From: Podospora pseudocomata
Taxonomy: Eukaryota; Ascomycota; Sordariomycetes; Sordariales; Podosporaceae
Direction of reading: 5' to 3'
Assembly (NCBI RefSeq): GCF_035222375.1
Contig: NC_085891.1
Span: forward strand, 4,001,441 to 4,065,440
DNA: 64,000 nucleotides
Positions 54,299 to 64,000 of this stretch are shown piece after piece. The notes beneath the pieces are model-generated. The model saw nothing but the letters and a program-made list of their open reading frames with translations. It made no database searches and was not told the DNA's origin. A program made the position numbers and the translations under genes. The first letter of the stretch is position 1. Each line of letters begins with the position of its first letter.

Positions 54299-57200
54299 AT
54301 GGCTTCCGCTGCCCCAATCCCTCCGTTGGACATGACCGTCTCCTTGGAGACAACGACGTCTCTCTTGGAGATGCCCCCGCCGTCGAAAAGACAACCCCTC
54401 CCGCTGAGAATGACAACGCCGCTTCCGACGAAGAAGATTATGACTTCAATGATGTCGCAAACAAACTCGACGCCCTCGCCAAGAAACTTCTCAGCATGGA
54501 GACGGCCATCAAGAGCAAAGATGATCTTAAGGACCTCAAGGATGAAGTCAAGCGCCTGCAAACCACCGTCCGAAGTACGACGCGCGACAATACCCCCAAG
54601 ATAGCCGCCAAGGTCGGCAAGCCTCCCGTCTTCACCGGAAGTAAACAGGAGCTCCCGCCCTGGTTGTCACACGTCAGGACCAACCTTCGTCTGTACGGCA
54701 TCACCGACCCCGAGTCACAACTCCTGTATGCCGCCAGTTTTCTTGGAGGAGACCCCAAGCAGTGGTTTGATGGGATCCTCAGGAACTACTTCGAGTACCC
54801 GGAGGACGAACGCGAACCCCTCACACAGAAGCTCTTCGATATGGGATTGGTCAAGTTCGAGGAAGAAATTAAGAAGATGTACGGCGAACCCGATGAGGAA
54901 AAGGCAGCCGAAGATCGTCTCGAACGGCTTGTGCAAACTGCCTCAGCCTCGACTTACGCGACACTCTTTCGCCGAGACGCATTCAGGGTCAACTGGGCCG
55001 ATGCCGCTCTGAAGAACAAATTTTACAGAGGCTTGAAGCCCAAGGTTAAGGACGAACTCATTAAGGAAGACCGACACGCACTTACCCTCGACGAATACAT
55101 CAACAAAGCCATTGTCATCGACAACCGACTCTATGAGCGATCCATGGAAGACAAAGGAGTCTATCGCAACCCTCAGGTTCCCAAGGCCAACATCAAAAAG
55201 AAGTACGAACACAAGAGCACTTCATGGGGAACACACTCAGGACCCATGGACATCGGAGCAGCACAGCACGGTAAAGGCCAACAACGGAAGTACGGCGACA
55301 AACCCAAGGATAAGTCCAAGGTCAAATGCTTCAATTGTGACAAGATGGGACACTTTGCACGAGAATGTCGTTCACCGAAGAAATTCAAACCGGTACCTGA
55401 AGCCAAATCAGTTCAGTTCGCGGACACCGACCGCGTCGTCAGGATGACACATCGCGAAGACGACGACCCCCGCCACCGGCCGATGATGGACGCCGCGATG
55501 GGAAACCTCATGTCGCACATGCCCACAGGAACGACTCAAGAACAACTCGCCGACATGATGGATCACGCCCTAACCCCGCTCACAAGCCCAGTTTTGAGAG
55601 AACTTCCACGACCAACGATCAGAAACGAAAACTCATTAGCAAGAAGCGATTGCCCGTTAGGTGGAGCCGAGTGGGTAAGAAGAAGTGAGAGAACCGCAGA
55701 AACCGGAGTCTCCACCGACGACGACTATACAGAGTCAGAACCAGAGCCAGAGGATGAACCCATCACCCTTTGGGACATGAGCAACTATGCAGACTGGTGG
55801 GTGACAGCCGAGGACTGGGACGAGCGTTTCGAGAGACCAGGACGACCAGTGGTCTACGGGGAAGACACCCCCACCGAGCACACCAAGGCAGAACCTCACC
55901 CAGACGACGTACCTCTTGCTATACCCTGCCACGGACTGCACGACTCAGTTGCATGGTTTGACTGCATTTACGACTACTGCAGAGTCCATTATCGATTCAA
56001 GGTTTACCACGAGGTATTCCCTTTGTGACAAGGGGAGTATCTCGGCTTGGAACAGGTAGTTCAACTCAGTATAATAATCTGTTATGGCCTCAAGGTCCTT
56101 ACCCCTTGCCATTTGGGTAGGAAAGGCAAGGCCTACTTATAGTCCTCCGGATCCCCAGGACCGTTCTGAGCTCCCTGGTCCTCGAACCTGTCTTATCTGT
56201 CTGCCTTGGCCGGGCACCTCCTTCGGCGTCCTGGCCACTGATTCCACCAGTAATAGGTACATATGATTCCTGTCCTGCAGTCTTCTTGCAGCTCGTATGG
56301 GTCCTCAGTCCCTCCTGCCCAACCAACCCGTATCGGCACCCTGGTTCTGCCTTCGTGGTGGTCGCCGTGATGCCTCCGCTGAGCCCCGGTGGGCTCAGTT
56401 GGTTGCCGGCCCCAGATATTCTGATCCTGGGCATATCGTTGGGCTATTGTTGGTTGGAGTGTGTACTGTCTAGGGGCACTGAGTCGTGGGCCCGTGTGAC
56501 ACCCTTCCAGACGAGGTCACGACCCCATCTTGCAAGTACACAAGGCAGGATCGGGGGAGGATTGGAATTATACCACAACAACGGAAGGAAAATACACACT
56601 TATTGTGGAAAACATGGTCCCCACAGGATGTTGGGACAAGGACGCTTTGGATTTCGAGGACTGTGAACACGTTTGGTGCGCCCGTCACCGCCGCGCAAAG
56701 GCAAGAGACTGGCACCGACAGAAGAGCCAAGCAAGGGTCAGGAAGAAGGCCAACAAGAAAGTCACTCGGTCAAAGGGATACCCAGGAAGGGACCTCCCAT
56801 ATGATGCCTATGGAGAATACGGAACATTGGAAGAACTCGCCAACGAGTATTTGGGACCCGATTTCCGCAGACGACTAGAACAACAGTACCTCGAGCGACA
56901 CGAGATGTTCTATTACACCACTAGAGAATCAGGACTGGAGTCAGACGCCGTGAAGTTGGCAAGCGACTACCACTTACGACAGAAAGCGTGGGAAAGACAC
57001 TGTTCGGGACCATCCGATTTTACCAGAGTCCCACGTACGGAAACGGCCAACGGGCCTCCCCAGGCCCCAGTGGAACAAACTAATTCCACGACGACGGATC
57101 ACAACTCGCATCAAGAGGCCGCGAGCCGGATCCAAGAAAAGACCTCCATGGTGGCACTACGAGACAGTTGCCGGAGCCACAGTGTTAGGAAACCAAAGTG

Positions 57201-60200
57201 CCCTGACAGTAGAAGTTCGATGGACAAACTCCAAAGGAAAGGAGTATCGAGCAGTTGCAGTGATCGACTCAGGGAGTTCGATCAACATCGTCAACCCCTC
57301 GTTCGTGAACAAGACGAGGATGCCGTGGGTCATGAAAAAAGTACCATACCGAATGAGGACCTACGAAGGGCAAACGGCCAGTTATGATGGAGGAATCAGT
57401 TCACGGGAAACGACACTCTTGATCACGGTGGACGACGACCCGCAGGAAGTGGACTTCGATATCCTGCCAACCGGACCCAAGTGTGACATGATCTTGGGAC
57501 ATCCGTGGTTGAAGAAGTACAACCCGGATATAGACTGGGAGAATGGCCATCTAAACTCCAGGCTTGACACCAGACGGGTGAACAGAGCTGAACTGGATAG
57601 AGCTCCCAGGTGCCCAGAGGGACAAGAGAGCCCCTGCGAGCATACGAGACATACGAGCCACGACGAGCCGATGTCAACTGACAGAGGAAGTACCAAGGAA
57701 GGACCCTCGCACACCAGAGAACCAGAAGGTTGGGTGATGTATGTCAGACCAGAGAAGCTAGAGGAAGACCCGAGTGACGACTCGAGGCACAAGCCTCCCA
57801 AGGAAAAGGAGGACCTCAGCAACATTCCGAAAAGAATACCACAGTTTACAGTCTTCAGACACAAGATGAAGGACGAGCTCCCCAAGAGAACCTCTTTCGA
57901 CCACGAGATCCGATTGAAGGAAGGAGCAAAGTTACGATACCACAAAGCATATCACCTAGGTCCACGACAGGACAAAGCCTTACAAGAGTACATCAAGGAG
58001 AACCTACCAAAGGGGTTTATCAGAGAATCACAAAGCGAAGCAGCTTACCCCATTTTATTCGTGCCTAAGAAAGGAACGACAGATTTAAGGCTTGTGGTCG
58101 ATTATCGACAACTCAACGAGGAAACGATCAAGAATAGGTATCCGCTGCCGCTTATCAGGAGATGAAGGACCGACTGGCAGGCGCCCAATGGTTCAGTCGA
58201 CTGGATCTTCCGATGGCCTTTGGCCACATCCGGATTAAGGAAGGGGATGAATGGAAAACAGCTTTCAGGACTCGCTACGGACACTTTGAGTACCAAGTCA
58301 TGCCATTTGGACTCACTAACGCCCCTGCGACATTCCAAAGCATGATTGACCACACCCTGCGCCCATATCTGGATCGATTCGCCTTTGTATACCTAGACGA
58401 CATCTTGATCTATTCGAAGACCCTCAAAGAACACAGACAGCACGTACGACAGATCTTACAAACACTGCAGGATGCAGGACTCTCGGTGAACCCACGAAAA
58501 AGCGAATTCCACGTGCAGAAGACAGTCTTTTTGGGATTCGAAATTACACCAGGAGAGATCCGCATGGAACCAGCTAAGATCACGGCAGTCCGGGACTGGC
58601 CGACACCAACAAACCAGAAGGAAGTTAGGATGTTCATTGGATTCATCAACTTCTACAGATCATTCATCAAAGGATTTGGGAAAATTGCAAAACCGTTGCA
58701 CGAGTTGACCGGCGAAGGAACACCATTTAAGTGGAAACAACAACAACAAGACGCCTTCGACCAACTCAAGGACGCTATCAGCAGCGAACCCGTACTACGA
58801 ATGCCAGACTTCAGCAGACCATTCTATGTCGAGACCGATGCGTCAGACTTTGCTATTGGAGCAGAGCTCTATCAATACTTTAACGACGGCCGACACCCGG
58901 TAGGATTTGTCTCAAAAAGATTTCTGGACCAGCACTCAACTACCCAATCCACGACAAAGGAACTCATGGCCATCATCGAGGCATTTGACGAATGGAGACC
59001 ATATCTCAGTGGGACTGAGGAACCAGTGGATGTATTCACAGACCACCGGAATTTGAAGTACTTCGTCACGAAGGAACTAAGTCCAAGACAAGTACGATGG
59101 GCAGAATTCCTTGCCCCCTTCAACTTCCGCATCCACTATGTCAAAGGAAAAGAGAACGCTAGAGCAGACGCGCTCAGCAGAAGACCAGACCACAAGGGTA
59201 ACGAAAAGATCGACGCAGCCCCCCTCTTTAAAGAAAAAGACGGAACACTGGAACACGCCATCCAGATTTGGGAAGACTGCGCAAGGACTTATCACACCGA
59301 GTGGGAAGATTACGAGTTCCAAGCCAAACGACAAGACGTCGACGAGGATGAGATACAGGAACTAGGTCTACGGGCCAGGCCCGACGACAACGACCCAGTA
59401 TGGTACAACGACAAGGCCTACGTACCAGCAGACAAGAGACGAGCGTGTGTCACGAAACTCCACAGCGACAAACTCGGAGGACACCCAGGTATCAGAAAAA
59501 CGCTCGAACGCGTACAACAGCACTACGCATTTCCAGGAATGAAAAGGATCGTGGAAGAAGCGGTAAGAGAATGTGAGATATGTATCAAGAGCAAAGCAGC
59601 AAGACACAAACCCTACGGACTTCTCGAACCCCTTCCCACAGCAGAACGAGCGTGGGGATCCATCTCCATGGACTTCATCACCAAACTCCCCCAGCTCAAC
59701 GGTACCAGATGGAACCAACACCAAGTACGACGCCATCTGGGTAGTGGTTGACAGACTCACCAAGTGGGCATACTTCATTCCTTTCAGAGAAACCACTACG
59801 GCAGAACAGCTCGCCTACCTATTCGAACGGAACATCGTGAGCCAACATGGACTGCCAGATGACATCACTTCGGACAGAGACAAACTCTTCACCTCTAAGT
59901 TTTGGCAAGCCCTGATGAAACGACTAGACGTCAAGTCAAAACTCTCGACAGCGTTCCACCCCAGACAGATGGACAGACCGAACGACTCAACCAAGTCATT
60001 GAACAATACCTTCGGTGCTACATCAACTTCGAACAGGACAACTGGGTTGACCTGTTACCAACCGCTCAGTTAGCATACAACTCGAGCAACACAGAGACAA
60101 CGAACGTCTCACCATTCTTTGCCAACTACGGATTCCAACCCGAGTTACGACAGGGACCAACAGCAGAGGTACCACGTGCAGCGATCCACGCAGGACGATT

Positions 60201-60831
60201 GCAGGAGATGCACAACATGTTGAAAGAAACACTCGAAGTTGTCAGGGAACGAATGCGCACCCACTACGACAAACATAGGGTCGAGGGACCTCCCCTCGAG
60301 GAGGGAGATAAAGTGTTTCTTCTCACACGCAATCTTCACACAGAAACGACCAAGCAAGAAACTGGATTTCAAGAAGATCGGGCCATTCAAGATCAAGAAA
60401 AGATCTCGACATCTAACTACGAATTATCCCTTCCCGATTCCATGCGAGTACGAACCAAAGTATTCCACATTTCCCTTCTTGAACCAGCACCAAAGAAAAG
60501 CAAAACTCGAGACGCGACTCGAGGTGGTCGACGACGAAGAAGAATTTGACGTCGAAGATATTCTGGATTCACGGATCAGCAACAACGAACTCAATATCTC
60601 GTCAAATGGTTAGATTACGGACCAGAATCTAATTCGTGGGAACCTGTCGACTTCCTGGACTGCCCGGAGAAGCTCCAGCAGTTTCACCGACAGAACCCAG
60701 ACCGACCTGGGATAAAAGATTTGGATCCAACGACGACCAGTCGACACCCGAGAAATCAAGGTTACCAGCGTCCCCAAAGGACAACAGGGAACGATCGACC
60801 TCTGCGACTGGGAACTCCGATTCCCGAGTAA
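54299..60831 (+). pseudogene. Chromovirus gag-pol, broken by frameshifts and a solo-LTR insertion
   Basis: Gag runs in one frame to 56023 and carries a coiled region, a capsid-like segment and a CCHC knuckle CFNCDKMGHFARECR (about 55328). The likely ATG (54299) is in another frame, so an early indel is suspected. After the solo LTR the frame resumes at 56503 and continues to 57387, with protease starting in a +1 frame (DSGSSIN). RT has FGLTNAPATFQS and YLDDILIYSK, RNase H has ETDASDFA, the integrase zinc finger has HSDKLGGHPGI and CEICIKSKA, and the chromodomain (about 60530-60700) includes YLVKWLDYG. Single-base losses at 58159 (G run), near 59713, at about 59963 (C run) and near 60330 break the frame. 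Confidence 0.88.
56024..56501 (+). mobile_element. Solo LTR insertion (478 bp) within gag-pol, with 5-bp target duplication
   Basis: The insert starts TGTGACAAGG and ends GTGTGACA. CCCTT directly precedes (56019-56023) and follows (56502-56506). Removing insert plus one copy of CCCTT (483 bp) restores an open frame running through the junction (VFP then SRRGHD). It differs in sequence from the surrounding element's LTR. Confidence 0.92.
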
Positions 60832-61173
60832 CAGCAGGATTAGCAACCTCCGCCTGTTCCCCCGCTTCCTCTTCCCGCAATAGAGCATATTCCCGAGAAA
60901 ATGCCTCACCCGCCTTCAACTCTAGTGCGCGAGACTGAGCCTCCAGACGAAGGAGCTTCGAAAGCGTCTCTTCCTTCTCCCGGTCTAAGCGCCGCTTCTC
61001 ACCTTACAATTGAAGATCGCGGTTACGACTTCTTTCTTTGAGTTTTTTGATAATTCTTCTGCACCCTGTTAGCAGACATTTTGGAAAAGGATGAAAGGGA
61101 GAACTTACAGTCACAACGACAATTTCCTAGCGTCAAGGGTCTTCGAGGCGAAGACCAGGGAGGAGAGGAAACG
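60832..61173 (+). other. 3' untranslated part and polypurine tract of the chromovirus
   Basis: No coding. A purine stretch (AGACCAGGGAGGAGAGGAAACG, start about 61151) abuts the 3' LTR and is the likely plus-strand primer. Confidence 0.6.
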
Positions 61174-61615
61174 TGTTACACCCGGGCGTAATACCACTGT
61201 ACAGGAACCACTGGGTGGTACCTGTCAGAAAGAAAGGTCTGTTAGCGGTGGCCATGGTCTGTTAGCGGTGGCTATGGTCTGTTAGCGGTGGCCATGGTCT
61301 GTTGGCCGCGACCAAAAAGCAAGCAATACAAGCACACTGAGCAAGGTACAAGGATACCTCAGAAACATATGTAGATAGATTCACATAAATAGGGGGAGCG
61401 CCGGGCGCTCCCGTGTCGAGGAATCTGATTCCTCATGCAAGCAATTCAAGTTCATTTGTCTACAATCTACTTTCAGTAGCTCTTTGTTAGAACAACCTGT
61501 TGTTGACAGTGAACCCGTGTCTGAGACGCTTGCCACAACCTTCGATTATCCTGTCATATTCACCTCTGGCGTACTGCCTTGCAGTCTGTATCCATTTCTG
61601 GTGCAGGTTGTAACA
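61174..61615 (+). repeat. 3' LTR of the chromovirus, variant U3
   Basis: Termini match the 5' LTR. The U3 segment between the first 40 bp and about 61325 contains about four units of a 22-bp GGTCTGTTAGCGGTGGCCAT-like repeat instead of the twin palindromes and their flanks. The R/U5 half is close to the 5' LTR. Confidence 0.85.
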
Positions 61616-61816
61616 GAGAGAAAGAAGCAGAAAAAACCATTGCAATTGGAAGAGGGCTCTTTATGAGCACCTGAACTCCCTTATCATCCTTATTCAGTAA
61701 CTTGAATCTATGATCTCATTGATGAGGTGCTCGAGTCGCTCATGATGCTTCTCATATCTCTCATTGTTCGGAGGTCCGGTCAAGAGCTTGTCCGGAGATC
61801 CGGTGAGGAGTCCTGG

Positions 61817-61909
61817 GAGCCGTTGAGAACACTTGTGGGCGAGCCGTTGAAAGCGCTGTGGGCGAGCCGTTGAGAGCGCTGTGGGCGAGCCGTTGAGAGC
61901 GTTGTTGTG
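61817..61909. repeat. 23-bp tandem repeat (GAGCCGTTGA..GTGGGC)
   Basis: Four units starting GAGCCGTTGA, about 23 bp apart, with substitutions. Non-coding. Confidence 0.85.
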
Positions 61910-61971
61910 AGGGCAGCGTTTCCCGAGGCAAAGGCACAAGTAAGAAATTGCTTATTCATAGGATTTTGATC

Positions 61972-61975
61972 TAAA

Positions 61976-62007
<32 letters not shown>

Positions 62008-62008
62008 G
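61972..62008. repeat. (AAAG)n microsatellite
   Basis: A run of seven to eight AAAG/GAAA units, slightly imperfect at its left end. Confidence 0.85.
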
Positions 62009-62032
62009 AATTACAATCCTGTGGCCTTGCAC

Positions 62033-63944
62033 TCAGCAATAAGCACCCACAGGAGCAACCCATCTTGCCAGACCGGGTAGGTGGGGCACGTGGCAATATG
62101 GAACCAACCAGCGCCGTGACATCACCCCCCAACGAGCGAGCTTCGACCGCGGAGCTTTAAAAGAAAATTTCTCCGTCGACGGTTCGAACCTGTGCCGTTT
62201 TCCACGGTCTATTTCCTGTCCATTTCCCCCCTTTTTTCGACGTGACCTCCTCAAACTCGGCTTCTTCTCCACCGGCACGTTATCCATCTCGTGATCCTCA
62301 TCCAGCTTATCCTCCAACGCTGCCCTCTCCCATACATCCAACCTCAACGGTGGCCCCGCCTTCTCCGGGTACTGCTCGTGATACTCCTTCAGCTTTGCCG
62401 CAGCGTTCTTGAACCCACTGGCATCGTACCACGTCGGGTCAGGATCCCATCCTCTCCACTGCACCTGGTACTGCAACTTGCTATAGTACTCCCTCGACGT
62501 CAACACCTTATCCACCTCCCATTCCTCCTCTCCACCGACCTCCTCTGGTCCCGGATTCTCATTCTCTTGCCCTGGTAATGGGTTGTTGGGATACTTGCGC
62601 AGGCGATCCGCATGGAACACGCGAGAGGCGCGCCAACTGTCCGGCAGCTTCAGTTGGTATGAGTGGCCGACCATTTTCTCGATTTCGTAATGTTGACGGG
62701 TGAGTGGGTAATCCAATTTGTCACTGGGTCTGTCGGTAGACCAGGCCTTCTTGATGATATACACGCGGTCCTTAGGCTTGAAGTCGGGCTCGCGGCGGTG
62801 CTTGTTTTGCTTGTTGGGCCTGCTTCTCTTGGGCCTTAGCGATGCTCTCTCGCGCCGAGTCGGCATACGTCTTAAGACGCAAGAAATGTTCTTGGGCGTC
62901 TTCTCGGTTCATCCTTTCACGTACGGTCATCTTCTTTGTCAAGTCAGTCCTTCGTGACCAGTCCCAATGGACCGGCATAGGGAAGCCCATGATGACTTCG
63001 TGGGGCTCCAACCCGGTGCTGTCTTGCGGTGTTGAGTTCTGCACCATGTCCATGGCAGGTAGTGCCATCGACCAGTTGTCTTGGTTGTGGTTGACGAACG
63101 GTCGCAATCTCTGGTCGAGGTACTGGTTCATGATCTCCGCCTGCCCGGCAGTCTGGGAGTGACCGGAGCTGGACAGTTTCCACTTGATGCCCGTGATCTT
63201 GGATATCTCGTCCATAAAGTCGGCGACAAACTGCGGTCCTCGATCGCTGGTAATCTGGAGTGGCATACCAAAGATCCTAAAAGGACCTTCGTAGTAGAAG
63301 AGAGCCGCATCCTTTGCTGTGGCGCTGGTGGTACATGGGACTGTCCACACGATCTTGCTCAGCCGATCGATCATCACCAAGGCGTTATCGTAGCCCTTCT
63401 TGTCTTTAGGCATGCTCTTGAAGTCAACCACGAGGTGTTGCCATGACCGGTCGTGTAACAGGCTGAGCCTGGCATGGACCTCGGCAACCCTCGGCCCTGG
63501 TGAAGCTATTCCCAGAACGCACAGACCACTACTCCAGAACCTTCTATCACCGCGCACTGGCCAACACCCTCAGCCATACCAGAGGCTCATGTCGACAAAC
63601 CTTCTATTCCCCTTTTCCTTTTCTTCTTCAAGTTCGGTGTACTCGTAGAGTCGTCACCAGATAGTTGTAATACACTCCTGGAACCGTTACAGGTCGGGCG
63701 GGGGGATTGGGTGCAGCAATCCCGGTGTCTTGTCTTTTGGCTTTTTCGAGGGCCTACATTCGCAGTTGGCGACGTACCTGTCACAGTCTGCTATCAGGCC
63801 TGGCCACCAGTAGCGTTGGCTCACCATCTTCCTGGTCTTGTTGCGGCCCGGGTGTGCCGACAGCAGTCTACTGTGGACCTCTCGTATGACAAACGTTCTC
63901 AGGTTATTCGTTTCGGGGACGACGAGGCGCCCATCGTGCATCAA
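62033..63944 (-). pseudogene. Second chromovirus integrase-chromodomain region, frameshifted and interrupted
   Basis: Frame fragments cover the zinc finger (63944-63697), the core (63448-62772) and the C-terminal chromodomain (to 62033). A solo LTR lies between the first two, and a single-base shift near 62810 separates core and chromodomain parts. The chromodomain shows WEVDKVLTSREY and YQVQWRGW. Confidence 0.82.
63454..63691 (-). mobile_element. Solo LTR insertion (238 bp) in second chromovirus, 5-bp target duplication
   Basis: The plus-strand insert begins TGTAACAGGC and ends CCGTTACA. GGTCG flanks both sides (63449-63453, 63692-63696). Without the insert and one GGTCG the minus-strand frame runs continuously (PPD then RSWQHLVVDF), as expected between integrase zinc finger and core. 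Confidence 0.92.
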
Positions 63945-64000
63945 AAGCTGGTTTCGGATCGAAAAAGGGGAGTCTGACTCGTCGTCGCTATCCCCCAGCC

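Larger units (their letters stand above)
53734..61615 (+). mobile_element. Ty3/gypsy chromovirus (LTR retrotransposon), about 7.9 kb, degenerate
   Basis: The 5' LTR is 53734-54240 (507 bp, TGTTAC..GTAACA). Gag, protease, RT, RNase H, integrase and a C-terminal chromodomain follow in that order, then a polypurine stretch at about 61155-61172 and a 3' LTR at 61174-61615 (442 bp). The LTRs are colinear in U3 ends, R/U5 and termini, but the 3' LTR has lost the tandem palindromes and has other repeats in their place. A chromodomain after the integrase defines chromoviruses. No tRNA-type TGG primer-binding site is seen directly after the 5' LTR. No 5-bp target duplication flanks the element (ATAAC before, GAGAG after). 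The interior contains a solo LTR insertion. Confidence 0.9.
62033..64000 (-). mobile_element. Second Ty3/gypsy chromovirus, 3' part, minus strand, runs off the window
   Basis: Reading leftward from 64000: an integrase zinc finger (HPGRNKT..C.C), the integrase core with DFKSMP, DRGPQFV and the rest of the DDE arrangement, then a chromodomain with VQWRGWDPDPTWY (about 62430-62480) and a basic tail. A G-rich stretch then TGTCACGGCG at about 62121 (minus strand) may mark the start of the 3' LTR. RT and gag lie beyond the window. The family differs from the first element. Confidence 0.85.

Overview
This window comes from the nuclear genome of a filamentous ascomycete, most likely a Sordariomycete close to Sordariales. 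Host genes carry one to five introns of about 50-75 nt with GT..AG ends and CTAAC/CTGAC-type branch sites. The two tRNAs are nuclear, and the tRNA-Phe has a short intron. The gene content is typically fungal: a CFEM protein, a siderophore transporter, an AA16 LPMO, an AA8 cytochrome, a nuclear-encoded ATP synthase subunit 9, and pogo/Fot1 and chromovirus transposons. The species cannot be fixed from the sequence alone.

Layout. 1-6200 is gene-poor. It holds one possible tiny membrane protein, a degenerate tandem repeat, two pogo/Fot1-type DNA transposons (one internally deleted, one full length but frameshifted) set in or beside an AT-rich minisatellite, and a tRNA-Phe. 6.5-14.4 kb holds an isocyanide synthase (DIT1/PvcA family), a CYP56/DIT2-like P450 and an MFS transporter; together they match the yeast dityrosine DIT1-DIT2-DTR1 set and look like a small specialised-metabolite cluster. 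16-34 kb is ordinary euchromatin: a GNAT acetyltransferase, an AIF/FSP1-like oxidoreductase, a kinase-HAD-uracil phosphoribosyltransferase fusion, a divergent CFEM/siderophore-transporter pair with an exact SREA-type GATA site between them, an APC permease, a lipocalin-like protein, a MATE pump and a YhhN protein. 36.5-50.3 kb holds two paralogous Cys-rich secreted proteins, a phospholipase C, a histidine-phosphatase, a tRNA-Gly, a TUDOR-like small protein, an epoxide-hydrolase-like enzyme, a HAD hydrolase, ATP synthase subunit c and a secreted redox pair (AA16 LPMO plus stand-alone AA8 cytochrome). From 50.7 kb to the right end the window is a transposon nest: a third pogo copy, solo and inverted LTRs, an almost complete Ty3/gypsy chromovirus (53734-61615) split by a solo LTR with a perfect target duplication, and the 3' part of a second chromovirus on the minus strand, also split by a solo LTR.

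How the genes relate. Three groupings stand out: the ICS-P450-MFS cluster, the iron-linked CFEM/SIT pair with its shared promoter, and the LPMO/cytochrome pair. All spliced host genes except the cluster MFS give clean reading frames with canonical or near-canonical splice sites. The single-base frameshifts are concentrated in homopolymer runs inside the repeated elements, which points either to slippage decay or to failed consensus polishing in repeats.
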